DNA of 64,000 nt, taken from Bacteroidia bacterium (lineage in GTDB: Bacteria; Bacteroidota; Bacteroidia; Bacteroidales; GWA2-32-17). The DNA is taken from positions 124,001 to 188,000 of the forward strand of contig JACREQ010000046.1 of assembly GCA_016218155.1 (NCBI GenBank). The letters are read 5' to 3'. Position numbers and translations under genes: made by a program. A model generated the notes under the pieces. That model worked only from the letters and a program-made list of their open reading frames with translations, ran no database searches and had not been told where the DNA came from. Shown here piece by piece: positions 24,594 through 33,008 of the stretch (position 1 is the first letter of the stretch; the number at the start of each line of letters is the position of its first letter).

Positions 24594-26468
24594 CTAATAC
24601 TCTTTTAATGATTCGTGAACACCTTTGTGTATTTCATACCAGTATTCAAAAGCTGCTTCCTGTTTGTTAACATTAAATCTTTCATACCAATAATTAAGTT
24701 CAAGTTCATCAGATTTTTCTTCAAATTTATTTTTAATAAATGTATGAACTAAATCCATATTCCTTTCAGATTCCCAAAAAGATGAAGAGTTTCTACTGTT
24801 AATCCATGAAGAAATATTTTTAACAGATTCTACATATTCAAACTTTTTGTTATAAAGTTTACCAATGATATCAGAAATCATATCTTCTGCCCAGGCTCTA
24901 TGGAATCTACATATACCCATATTGTCGAGCATTAATTCTTTTATCATTCTGTTTGCATTTTCTCTACCAAGTTTTCTTGGATCCATAAAATCCTTTCCAT
25001 AGTACATATAATATTTTCCCATCATTGGCATTGGTGAAAGTACTCCTGGTGTCCAGTACTGATTAGGAACCATCCAACCTTTTCGTCTGAATCCTGCAAA
25101 TACAAATTTGTCCATTACTCTTTTTCCTCTATCCTGACTGATCTTATGAGCTAATAATCTGGCTCCGTCACTCATGTCAAGCATGTCATACTTACCAGAA
25201 ATAACATTATCCAATAAAGCAACTCCAAGTTGTGCATTTTTCATCGAGTCGTTAACAATATCGAACCCTTCTGCACCAAAAACAGGTTTTTCTTTTAGAC
25301 CAACTTCAGAAAGTTTTAGTAAGCCTTCAGATATACACTCAAACAACCATGAAATAACACCGCCAACCGATATTGCGTCAAACCCTAACATATCTGCATG
25401 GTGATTCAATAGTTCTGCAGCACGTTGATCAAATATGCCGGATAGTGGCCCCATTGTCTGATATGGCTCGTAATCTTTTTTAAATTCATGATTCATTTTT
25501 TTGCAAACAGCAGCACAAGGTTCTCCACAATTTTTTTGTTGTTTGGTTTTAATGGTTTCTTCATTAAACTGTTTTAAATAATGATCAACAACAAATTTCT
25601 GATGTAATTCTTTTCTGTCGTTTTCGCTCCAATAAATAGATTTGTAATTAAAGGCAATTATTTTACTTCCAACTGTTGCATAATTTACTCCTAAGGTTCC
25701 GCCTGTTTCAAAATGTTCATCAAAACGATATTTTGTAGTTGCCTCAATGTCTTTTGCAGCAAGTTTTTTATTGTATTTGTCTTCAAACCATGAATCGGCT
25801 ACTTTACGATCTCTGAAGTCTTCATCTAAGAAAGTTCCTCCATAAATGATAGAGGCAATTCCATGTTGTTGTAACATTTTACTTCCAAACCCACCTCGTC
25901 CTGCCCAAGTGTCAACAAAAGTAATGTCTTTATTTTTTATGGGAGCAGAACAGATTGATCCAAAGTCGGTCATCTGAGATGCAGGACCAGTCGCTAAAAT
26001 CCTCGGATCTGTTTCATATCTGTGTCCGAATTTTGAATAAGTATAATCCATCATAGAGTACACGCCTTTTCTTCCACTTTTCCAAATTGTTTGTGTATCC
26101 AAAGGTTGAATTTCAAGCTCAATTTCTTCACCGTGATTTCTGTTTAAATATAATATTGAGTTAGATTTTGCTTTTCCTACAATAGAAATCATACTTATTC
26201 CAAGATTGTCGAATACTAACCCGGCACCGCCCATTGAAGACACATAAAATCCTGCCCAACAAGGCGAGAAACCAGAAAAAATCAGACGATTAGAACCTGG
26301 AAGTATTGATCCTGCCAATAATCCTGTGCCTATTGTTAAACTATTATGTACGCCTGATAAATGGAACCCAATATCTACAGGACCATAATATTTTCCAATC
26401 TGATATCTTTGCATTTTATAGAAACCGGTTGAGGCATCTATCATCAATACTTTAATAAAACTTTCCAT
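24594..26468 (-). CDS. Aldehyde:ferredoxin oxidoreductase family (tungsten-pterin) enzyme
   Basis: A 624-residue protein of the AOR family, which bind a bis-tungstopterin and one 4Fe-4S cluster and oxidise aldehydes or related substrates with ferredoxin. The N-terminal domain shows LTIGTGLLAGSILPGSNRL, GFYVSSMGGAG and a WAGRGGFGSKM pterin-loop motif. The cluster cysteines are probably Cys314, Cys318 and Cys322 in NCGEPCAAVCKK plus a later Cys in NMGICRFHRAWAED. The usual spacing is CxxCxxxC; here it is CxxxCxxxC. Domain 2 shows HADMLGFDAISVGGVISWLFEC. No ferredoxin, electron-transfer subunit or pterin-synthesis gene is adjacent, so the substrate and partner are unknown. Confidence 0.88.
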   Translation of the reverse strand: MESFIKVLMIDASTGFYKMQRYQIGKYYGPVDIGFHLSGVHNSLTIGTGLLAGSILPGSNRLIFSGFSPCWAGFYVSSMGGAGLVFDNLGISMISIVGKAKSNSILYLNRNHGEEIELEIQPLDTQTIWKSGRKGVYSMMDYTYSKFGHRYETDPRILATGPASQMTDFGSICSAPIKNKDITFVDTWAGRGGFGSKMLQQHGIASIIYGGTFLDEDFRDRKVADSWFEDKYNKKLAAKDIEATTKYRFDEHFETGGTLGVNYATVGSKIIAFNYKSIYWSENDRKELHQKFVVDHYLKQFNEETIKTKQQKNCGEPCAAVCKKMNHEFKKDYEPYQTMGPLSGIFDQRAAELLNHHADMLGFDAISVGGVISWLFECISEGLLKLSEVGLKEKPVFGAEGFDIVNDSMKNAQLGVALLDNVISGKYDMLDMSDGARLLAHKISQDRGKRVMDKFVFAGFRRKGWMVPNQYWTPGVLSPMPMMGKYYMYYGKDFMDPRKLGRENANRMIKELMLDNMGICRFHRAWAEDMISDIIGKLYNKKFEYVESVKNISSWINSRNSSSFWESERNMDLVHTFIKNKFEEKSDELELNYWYERFNVNKQEAAFEYWYEIHKGVHESLKEY

Positions 26469-26716
26469 GTTAATTTAATATTTCAGCTAAAATACTAAAT
26501 TAAAAGTATTAAATACTATATTTTTTTATGTTTTAAAATTGTATTATTTTATTTCTTTAAAGTAATGTTATACTATTATTAAGATATAAGTATAAAGTAC
26601 CAAAAAAAACTAAGTAATAATACCCGTTAAAATTTTATCAAAATCCGTTTTATCACTCTTTTTTTTGCATGTGCAATGACCCCATCTTTGTAAAGTAATT
26701 TTTAACCTATCTTTTT

Positions 26717-27409
26717 ATGAAACGCAATATATTTTTAATCGCAATACTTCTAACAGCAACAACAATGTTTGCACAAGAAGTAAAAATAAATAACAATTTT
26801 GTTATTGAAGCTGATGGAACATTAAGAATGGATGGAGCTGCTACTGTTTTTGATGATATAATGATTTATCCTGATGCAACTAGCAGAGGTGGAAGTAATC
26901 CTCCTTCTTGGGGAGGTTCTGGTGCATCAGCATTTAAAAAGAATGCAGGTGGTACAAGCCAGGGTGTTTTTTTATGGATGTTTTCGGCTTCTTCTGAACA
27001 AGAAGTATATTTTACTATACAAATTCCACACGGATATAAATTAGGTAGTGATATTAATCCTCATGTTCACTGGACAACTGCAACTGGTACACCGTCTGGC
27101 ACTAATGTGGTTTGGGGTTTAGAATATACTGTATCAGCAATTGGTGGTAATTTTCCAACAACTACAACTTTAACTGCAAACTCTGTAATAGCTGCTATTG
27201 GAGTTCCTTCAGGAACTGGACAACATTTAATAACTTCTTTTCCTACAATAAGCGGAACGGGATTGGGTATTAGTACCATTTTAGTATGTAGATTATATAG
27301 AAAAGCAGCAGATGCATCTGATACATTTGCAAACGAAGTAGGATTACTAGGAATTGATTTCCATTATGAAAAGGATACTGAAGGCAGTCGTACCGAATTT
27401 TCTAAATAA
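26717..27409 (+). CDS. Secreted protein with a possible phage-structural-like domain
   Basis: A 230-residue protein with signal peptide (IFLIAILLTATTMFAQ). The mature part starts with an Asn/Asp-rich beta stretch and contains YPDATSRGGSNPPSWGGSG, YFTIQIPHGYKLGSDINPHVHW, ILVCRLYRKAADASDTFANEVGLLGIDFHYEKDTEGSRTEFSK. The middle and end remind me of head- or tail-associated proteins in metagenomic phages, where a similar ending is common, but here it carries a secretion signal and sits directly before a T9SS cargo gene (gap 23 bases). No phage genes surround it. A surface beta-structured protein is the safe description; the phage resemblance is from memory and weak. Confidence 0.6.
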   Translation: MKRNIFLIAILLTATTMFAQEVKINNNFVIEADGTLRMDGAATVFDDIMIYPDATSRGGSNPPSWGGSGASAFKKNAGGTSQGVFLWMFSASSEQEVYFTIQIPHGYKLGSDINPHVHWTTATGTPSGTNVVWGLEYTVSAIGGNFPTTTTLTANSVIAAIGVPSGTGQHLITSFPTISGTGLGISTILVCRLYRKAADASDTFANEVGLLGIDFHYEKDTEGSRTEFSK

Positions 27410-27432
27410 TAAACTTTTTTAAATTTAATGTT

Positions 27433-28818
27433 ATGAAAAAGTTTAAGATATTAATTGCAATTTGCTTGTCATTTGTTTTAACAAATGAAATACAGGCACA
27501 GGGTGTTGAAATTACTGCTGGCGGGAAAATTGAATTTGTTAGTACTACCTCGTTGGAAATTCAGAATGGAAACTTTATTAATAATGGAACTTATACCAAG
27601 GGTTCAGAAACAATTACTTTCTCTGGTTCCAGTAATGGTAATATTTCAGGTAGCAGTAATAATGATATTTACAGCTTTACAATAAATAACACTAATGGTG
27701 TATCTTTAATTGGTACCGGGTATTTTGCTATTAATAAAACTTTAACGTTTACAGTTGGTTTGTTAAATACTGGAACTAATGAAGTTATTATAAATGATAA
27801 TGCAAATGTAACCGGAGCAAATACTTCGAATTATATTAATGGTAATTGCAGAAAGGTGGGAAATGATGCTTTTGTTTTTCCAATTGGGAAAAGCGGAAAA
27901 TATGCTCCGATAGGAATTTCGGCTCCAGGAAATATTACAGATAATTTTACTGCTATATATTATAAAGATAATCCAGATCCTTTGTATTCTGTAGATTTAT
28001 TAGGTGTTGGTATTAATAATGTTAGTGTAAAAGAGTATTGGATTTTAGATAGAACAAATGGAAGTAGTAATGTAAACGTTACATTAAATTGGGATAATTT
28101 AAGTGGAGTTTCTCTGGTAAATGATATAAGAGTAGCAAGATGGGATGGTTCAAAATGGACTGATGCCGGCTCTACTGCAACTACTGGAAACTCAACTTTG
28201 GGTTCAGTTACATCTGGTGTTGTTAGTACATTTAGTCCTTTTACGTTAGGTTCGGCTACAGTTAATAATCCGCTTCCTGTTGAATTAATGTCATTTAGTG
28301 CAGAATGTGACAATGATAAGGTAGCTGTAAAATGGTCAACAGTAACTGAAACAAATTGTGATTATTTTATTGTAGAGAAAATGTATGAAGGAGAAAAATT
28401 TTCGCAGATTGCAAAAATTAGAGGAAGTGGAAATTCCAATCAAATAATAAATTATCAAATTGAAGATAATTCAACTAAAAATCAAGTTGCATATTATCGG
28501 TTGACTCAGGTAGATTTTTCGGGAATAGCTGATGTTATGGATGAAAGAATTGTAACCACAAATTGCAATGTAACTGATAATACAGTAAATGCTTTTCAGA
28601 ATAATGAAAGTTTAAATATTATAATAAGTTCAGTTAATGAAAATATAATAATAAGTATTTATGATTTAAATGGAAGATTGATTACAAAATATTCTAAGGT
28701 ATTATCTGATAGGGAAAATAAAATTAATTTGGTTGATTTTAATTTATCAGAAGGGATGTACATTGCTAATATTCAAACAGCAAATAATGCTAAATCAGTA
28801 AAATTGATAATTAGGTAG
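27433..28818 (+). CDS. T9SS-sorted beta-rich surface protein
   Basis: A 461-residue exported protein with signal peptide (LIAICLSFVLTNEIQAQ). The N-terminal 250 residues are Asn/Thr/Gly-rich and likely a beta-helix or stacked beta domain (EITAGGKIEFVSTTSLEIQNG, GNISGSSNNDIYSFTI). A conserved hinge seen in many Bacteroidota surface proteins follows (LPVELMSFSAECDNDKVAVKW, NCDYFIVEKMYEG, AYYRLTQVDFSG), and the protein ends in a T9SS type A-like domain (ISIYDLNGRLI, LSEGMYIANIQTA, KSVKLIIR). Co-transcribed with the preceding gene (23-base gap). Followed by a strong terminator. Substrate or partner unknown. Confidence 0.82.
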   Translation: MKKFKILIAICLSFVLTNEIQAQGVEITAGGKIEFVSTTSLEIQNGNFINNGTYTKGSETITFSGSSNGNISGSSNNDIYSFTINNTNGVSLIGTGYFAINKTLTFTVGLLNTGTNEVIINDNANVTGANTSNYINGNCRKVGNDAFVFPIGKSGKYAPIGISAPGNITDNFTAIYYKDNPDPLYSVDLLGVGINNVSVKEYWILDRTNGSSNVNVTLNWDNLSGVSLVNDIRVARWDGSKWTDAGSTATTGNSTLGSVTSGVVSTFSPFTLGSATVNNPLPVELMSFSAECDNDKVAVKWSTVTETNCDYFIVEKMYEGEKFSQIAKIRGSGNSNQIINYQIEDNSTKNQVAYYRLTQVDFSGIADVMDERIVTTNCNVTDNTVNAFQNNESLNIIISSVNENIIISIYDLNGRLITKYSKVLSDRENKINLVDFNLSEGMYIANIQTANNAKSVKLIIR

Positions 28819-28851
28819 GTTTTAGGTATGTTTTTTCATTTTTGATTGGTG

Positions 28852-28885
28852 GTTGCCGGATTTTTATCCGGCAACTATTTTTTTA
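28852..28885 (+). terminator. Rho-independent terminator after the T9SS cargo gene
   Basis: Perfect 10-bp stem GTTGCCGGAT/ATCCGGCAAC (28852-28861 with 28866-28875), loop TTTT, followed by a T-rich tail. The core resembles the family B palindromes elsewhere in the window. Confidence 0.85.
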
Positions 28886-28972
28886 TATGGAATAAGGTTT
28901 ATTATAAAATGAAAAAAATCTTAATAATTCTTATAACTATTAAAACCAATTAGTACTGTATTAATAAATTTG

Positions 28973-28980
28973 TATATTTG
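28973..28980 (+). promoter_or_regulatory. Bacteroidota -7 promoter element of the DUF2339 gene
   Basis: TATATTTG matches TAnnTTTG and lies 27 bases before the ATG at 29008. It overlaps the codon for an upstream TTG start at 28978, which argues against that earlier start. Confidence 0.5.
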
Positions 28981-29007
28981 TTTACAAACAAACTAATAAA
29001 GCTAGCT

Positions 29008-31521
29008 ATGGAAGAATTTTTTATAGGTTTATCGGTAATGCTTTTACTGGGAATACTTGCACTTGTAATAATATTTATGATAAGGGTAAGTTCTCAGGTA
29101 GGTAAAATAAATAAAAGTATTACAGATCTCAGAACAGATTTAGCAAAAGATAGAAATGCTAAAGTAGTGCAGGATATAAAATCTGTAGTTCAGCAAGTTC
29201 CAATAGTTAAGCCGGTTGAGATAGTTAAGCCTGTTATTGAGGTAGTTGCTCCACCTATTAAGGAGCAGGCACCAATTCCTGTAATAGAAATTAAAAAAGA
29301 GCAGGAAAATATTATTGTTCCACCAGTTATTAAAAAGGAAGAACCTGTAATTCAAAATAAGATAGAAACTCCTGTTAAGCCGGTTGCAAGCCCTGTTAAA
29401 CCAGTAGTTACAAAAACTCCAAAGCCAAAAACTGATCTTGAGAAATGGATTGGTGAGCATTTGTTAAGTATTATTGGTATTGGTGTATTGGTATTGGGAT
29501 TAGCATTTTTTGTAAAATATGCAATTGACAGAAACTGGATTAATGAGGTTGGAAGAGTTGCTATTGGAATTTTAGCAGGTGGTGCATTAATTACATTGGC
29601 TCATAAATTAAGAAAATCATACAAAACATTTAGTTCTATTCTTGTTGGAGGTGGAATAGCTGTATTATATTTTACTATTACAATTGGATTTCAGAGTTAT
29701 CATTTATTTTCGCAGACTGCAGCATTTGCTATAATGGTTGTAATTACAGGTTTTGCAGTACTGTTATCACATGCTTATAACCGACAAATATTAGCAATTA
29801 TTGCTATTGTTGGCGGGTTTGGAACTCCCTTGTTTGTAAGTACTGGTGATGGTAACTACATAGTGTTATTTTCTTACCTAATAATTCTAAATGTAGGTAT
29901 GTTAGTTTTATCATACTTTAAAAACTGGTATTGGCTTAATGTTATTTGTTTTGCATTTACTACAATAATTTATGGTAGTTGGTTGGGTTATCAGGTAAGT
30001 GAGAAGGCTCATCCTCCATATTTAGGTGCTTTAATATTTGGATCAGTATTTTATGCCATTTTCTTCCTTATGAATATTATTAATAACATTAAAGAAAAGA
30101 GAAAATTTAATTGGAGTGAAATAACTATACTGTTAACTAATACTTTTATGTTTTTTGCTGCCGGTATGGTAATTCTTAATAATGTTCAATCAGCAAGATT
30201 ACAGGGTATATTTACTATAGCTATTGCATTATTTAATTTGCTTTTTGCATTACTTTTATACAAGCGTAAGCAAGTTGACCGCAATCTTATTTATTTGCTA
30301 ATAGGATTTGTTCTAACATTTGTTAGTTTAACAGCACCTATTCAGTTAGATGGAAGTTATATAACATTATTCTGGGCTGCTGAGACTGCTTTATTGTTAT
30401 GGTTTTCCCAAAAATCTGGAATTAAAATTATTAAACTTGCAGCAGTTACTTTAATGCCTCTTATGCTGATAAGTCTGGTAATTGATTGGTCGCATATTTA
30501 CATTTATTATGATAAATATTTAACCAAAGCAGATGCAGATTTTTATGGTATTGCCCTAACAGAGCCACTTGCCTTAATATTTAACAAAGCATTTATTACA
30601 AGTATGGCTGTAGTTGTTTCGTTATTTCTAAATATTTATTTACTAAGGTTTGAACCATCAATACCAAAATATATAGAAACCGGAACTAAGGTATATCGAT
30701 GGATATTGTTACCTATATTAGTTCTTTTTTTATATCTAGGATTATTGTTAGAAATTCAGTATCAATTATGGCAAAATATTGAATATTTGTGTGTGCGACA
30801 TGTTTACCTTGGTGTTTTTCATTTAGCTTATGTATTGGGATTATTAATCTGGTCTTATTACAGAAAAGAAGAAGTTCTGAAAAATATTGTTCTGGGAATT
30901 GGATTTTTTGTGTCTATATTCTATATGATTTTCTTTAATTTCCAAACCTCACTGACAAGAGATACATACATAACAGGCGAAGAATTGTCATTAACCCCAT
31001 TTCTTTTCCATTATTTGAGTGTGATCTTTGTTTTAGGAATTATATTCATGATATGGAGAAGTTATTCCAATCTTTATGGGAATAAATCAGCAATGAGTAT
31101 TATTTCATTATGGTTTGGAGTATTTGTTTTTCTATTTGTTGGAAGTTCGGAGCTCGACCATTTGGCTGTGTTAACTCAGGTTGATGCAACACATACTATA
31201 AAAGCAATGTTATTGCAATCGCGAAAAATTTCTTACCCTATTTTCTGGGGGTTGACATCCTTTGTATTAATGTTTTTAGGAATGAAAAATAAGAACCAGA
31301 TGCTTAGAATAATTTCATTATCTGTTTTTGCTGTAACATTAATCAAACTATTTACATGGGATATTAGAGGGATTAATGAAGGAGGTAAAGTTATTGCGTT
31401 TATTTCTTTAGGTATATTGTTACTCGTTATTTCGTTTATGTATCAGAAACTAAAAAGATTGATTTTAGAAGATGATATTAAAAATAAAGAAGCAGAATCT
31501 AAAGCTGAAAAGGAATTATAA
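29008..31521 (+). CDS. DUF2339 polytopic membrane protein
   Basis: An 837-residue inner-membrane protein. One N-terminal helix (IGLSVMLLLGILALVIIFMI) is followed by a Pro/Val/Lys/Glu-rich linker to about residue 140, then the DUF2339 signature (KWIGEHLLSIIGIGVLVLG, YAIDRNWINEVGRVAIGILAGG) and roughly 20 further hydrophobic helices. Members occur throughout bacteria; function is not established, although a role in envelope or wall metabolism is suggested for some. The start at 29008 is preferred over the in-frame TTG at 28978 because a promoter motif overlaps the latter. It is followed after 10 bases by a DUF3999 gene. Confidence 0.9.
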   Translation: MEEFFIGLSVMLLLGILALVIIFMIRVSSQVGKINKSITDLRTDLAKDRNAKVVQDIKSVVQQVPIVKPVEIVKPVIEVVAPPIKEQAPIPVIEIKKEQENIIVPPVIKKEEPVIQNKIETPVKPVASPVKPVVTKTPKPKTDLEKWIGEHLLSIIGIGVLVLGLAFFVKYAIDRNWINEVGRVAIGILAGGALITLAHKLRKSYKTFSSILVGGGIAVLYFTITIGFQSYHLFSQTAAFAIMVVITGFAVLLSHAYNRQILAIIAIVGGFGTPLFVSTGDGNYIVLFSYLIILNVGMLVLSYFKNWYWLNVICFAFTTIIYGSWLGYQVSEKAHPPYLGALIFGSVFYAIFFLMNIINNIKEKRKFNWSEITILLTNTFMFFAAGMVILNNVQSARLQGIFTIAIALFNLLFALLLYKRKQVDRNLIYLLIGFVLTFVSLTAPIQLDGSYITLFWAAETALLLWFSQKSGIKIIKLAAVTLMPLMLISLVIDWSHIYIYYDKYLTKADADFYGIALTEPLALIFNKAFITSMAVVVSLFLNIYLLRFEPSIPKYIETGTKVYRWILLPILVLFLYLGLLLEIQYQLWQNIEYLCVRHVYLGVFHLAYVLGLLIWSYYRKEEVLKNIVLGIGFFVSIFYMIFFNFQTSLTRDTYITGEELSLTPFLFHYLSVIFVLGIIFMIWRSYSNLYGNKSAMSIISLWFGVFVFLFVGSSELDHLAVLTQVDATHTIKAMLLQSRKISYPIFWGLTSFVLMFLGMKNKNQMLRIISLSVFAVTLIKLFTWDIRGINEGGKVIAFISLGILLLVISFMYQKLKRLILEDDIKNKEAESKAEKEL

Positions 31522-31531
31522 AAAAATAATT

Positions 31532-32779
31532 ATGAAATCACTATTTAGAAATATTGTTATAGTTTTTGTTTTCTTAAATATTATTTCTGTATTTTCATTG
31601 TCTTCACAGGATTTTAAGTGGGAAAGCAAAACTACAAAAGTAGAAAAGACAGGTTTTAATGAGATATTGTTAAGTACGGTAATTTCAGGAAAAATAAAAT
31701 CTGATCTGGCTGATTTAAGAATTTATGATAGTATCGGAAATGAAGTGCCGTATATTCAGTATTCCGAAAAACCGATTTTGTACAAACAAATGTTTAAAGA
31801 GTACACTATTATTAAGAAAGAGCACAGGTACGATTATACAAGATTGGTTATTCATAATCCAAAGAAAAATGAAATAACAAATTTCTCATTAGTTATAAAA
31901 AATGCTGATGTTAGAAAATGGCTAACTCTTAATGCCAGTGACGATCAGAAAGAATGGTACGCATTAAAAGAACATTATTATTTTCAGTCCTTTTATAATG
32001 ATGACAATACTTCTGAAATCAGGATATTAAATTTTCCGAGATCTAATTATGAGTATTATGAATTGTTAATTTACGATTATTTCGATAATCCTATTAATAT
32101 ATTAAAAGCAGGTTATTATGACTGGTCAGTTGAGACTGGAAAATATTCGCAAATTAATAATGTTAAAATTTCCCAGACAGATACATTAAAACAAAGTATA
32201 GTAAAAATTTCTTTCGATCAGCAACAATATATAGATAAATTGCAATTTGTTGTTGATGGTCCTGAATTTTATTTCAGAGATGCTTCAATATCGTTGGTTA
32301 AAAGTGTTATCGTAAAAGGTGAAGCTGAATCAGAGTATGAAGAAATTAAACCAACTAAAATTACTTCAAACTCTGAAAATGTAATTACTTTTTCGGCATT
32401 TCCTGCAAAGGAATTATATCTGATAATTCAGAATTTTGATGATAAACCATTGCGAATAAAAGAAGTTAACGCTTTTGAATTAAATCATTATGTTATTGCA
32501 AATTTAAATGAGGGGAGTGTTTATACTTTAAAATTCGGAAATGATAAACTTAATCCACCAATTTACGATCTTAAATTCTTTACAGATAGTATTCCGGATA
32601 ATTTACCTCAATTAACAACAGGAAATATATCTAATATTGAAAAAATTGTACAAGAAGAAAATAAACCATTTTATTATAACCCTCTTTTTATTTGGGTTGT
32701 TATAGCTTTTGTAGCAATTATTATTGCTTTCATTTGCTTTAAAATGATTAAAGAAATGCCTAAAAAGGATGAGGTTTAA
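31532..32779 (+). CDS. DUF3999 family membrane-anchored protein
   Basis: A 415-residue protein with signal peptide (IVIVFVFLNIISVFSLSSQ), a large periplasmic beta-rich region (DFKWESKTTKVE, LADLRIYDSIGNEVPYIQY, FSLVIKNADVRKWLTLNAS) and a C-terminal membrane helix (PLFIWVVIAFVAIIIAFICFKM) with a short Lys-rich cytoplasmic tail. The pattern matches DUF3999, a family that, as I recall, is usually encoded next to DUF2339 proteins, as here (10-base gap). The pair probably acts together in the envelope. The frame is open further upstream, but the start at 31532 gives a proper signal peptide and avoids overlap. Confidence 0.78.
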   Translation: MKSLFRNIVIVFVFLNIISVFSLSSQDFKWESKTTKVEKTGFNEILLSTVISGKIKSDLADLRIYDSIGNEVPYIQYSEKPILYKQMFKEYTIIKKEHRYDYTRLVIHNPKKNEITNFSLVIKNADVRKWLTLNASDDQKEWYALKEHYYFQSFYNDDNTSEIRILNFPRSNYEYYELLIYDYFDNPINILKAGYYDWSVETGKYSQINNVKISQTDTLKQSIVKISFDQQQYIDKLQFVVDGPEFYFRDASISLVKSVIVKGEAESEYEEIKPTKITSNSENVITFSAFPAKELYLIIQNFDDKPLRIKEVNAFELNHYVIANLNEGSVYTLKFGNDKLNPPIYDLKFFTDSIPDNLPQLTTGNISNIEKIVQEENKPFYYNPLFIWVVIAFVAIIIAFICFKMIKEMPKKDEV

Positions 32780-32780
32780 T

Positions 32781-32950
32781 GTCATTCTGAACAAAGTGAA
32801 GAATCTAGTGTATGGTTCAAGTTCTCAGCCTAGATCCTTCGTTACGTTTCACTACACTCAGGATGACAAAAAAAGTAGTATGTCATTATGAACCCTTCCT
32901 TCGTCAGGATAAACTCCGTGAAGAACAATTTCTAGCGAAGCTAAATCTAG
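32781..32950. repeat. Dispersed inverted repeat, family A (copy 2, plus a degenerate second copy)
   Basis: GTCATTCTGAACAAAGTGAA and GAATCTAG at the left, CTAGATCCTTCG and CAGGATGAC at the right (to 32867) form an imperfect long hairpin. A more decayed copy follows (GTCATTATGAACCC at 32882 to CGAAGCTAAATCTAG near 32950). No gene is seen between the DUF3999 gene and the convergent T9SS cargo gene. Confidence 0.7.
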
Positions 32951-32988
32951 TCTATAATCTAATTGAAAGTTATTCAATTGCTCACAAG

Positions 32989-33008
32989 ATGCAAGCACGT
33001 GCTTGCAT
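32989..33008. repeat. 20-bp perfect palindrome at the 3' end of the T9SS cargo gene
   Basis: ATGCAAGCAC followed directly by its reverse complement. It touches the stop codon of the minus-strand gene. It has no T tract on either side, so it is not a classical terminator; it could be a protein-binding site or a repeat remnant. Confidence 0.6.

Noticed and set aside
29140-29460. Asn/Tyr-rich minus-strand open frame
   Set aside because: Antisense of the Pro/Val/Lys linker of the DUF2339 protein.
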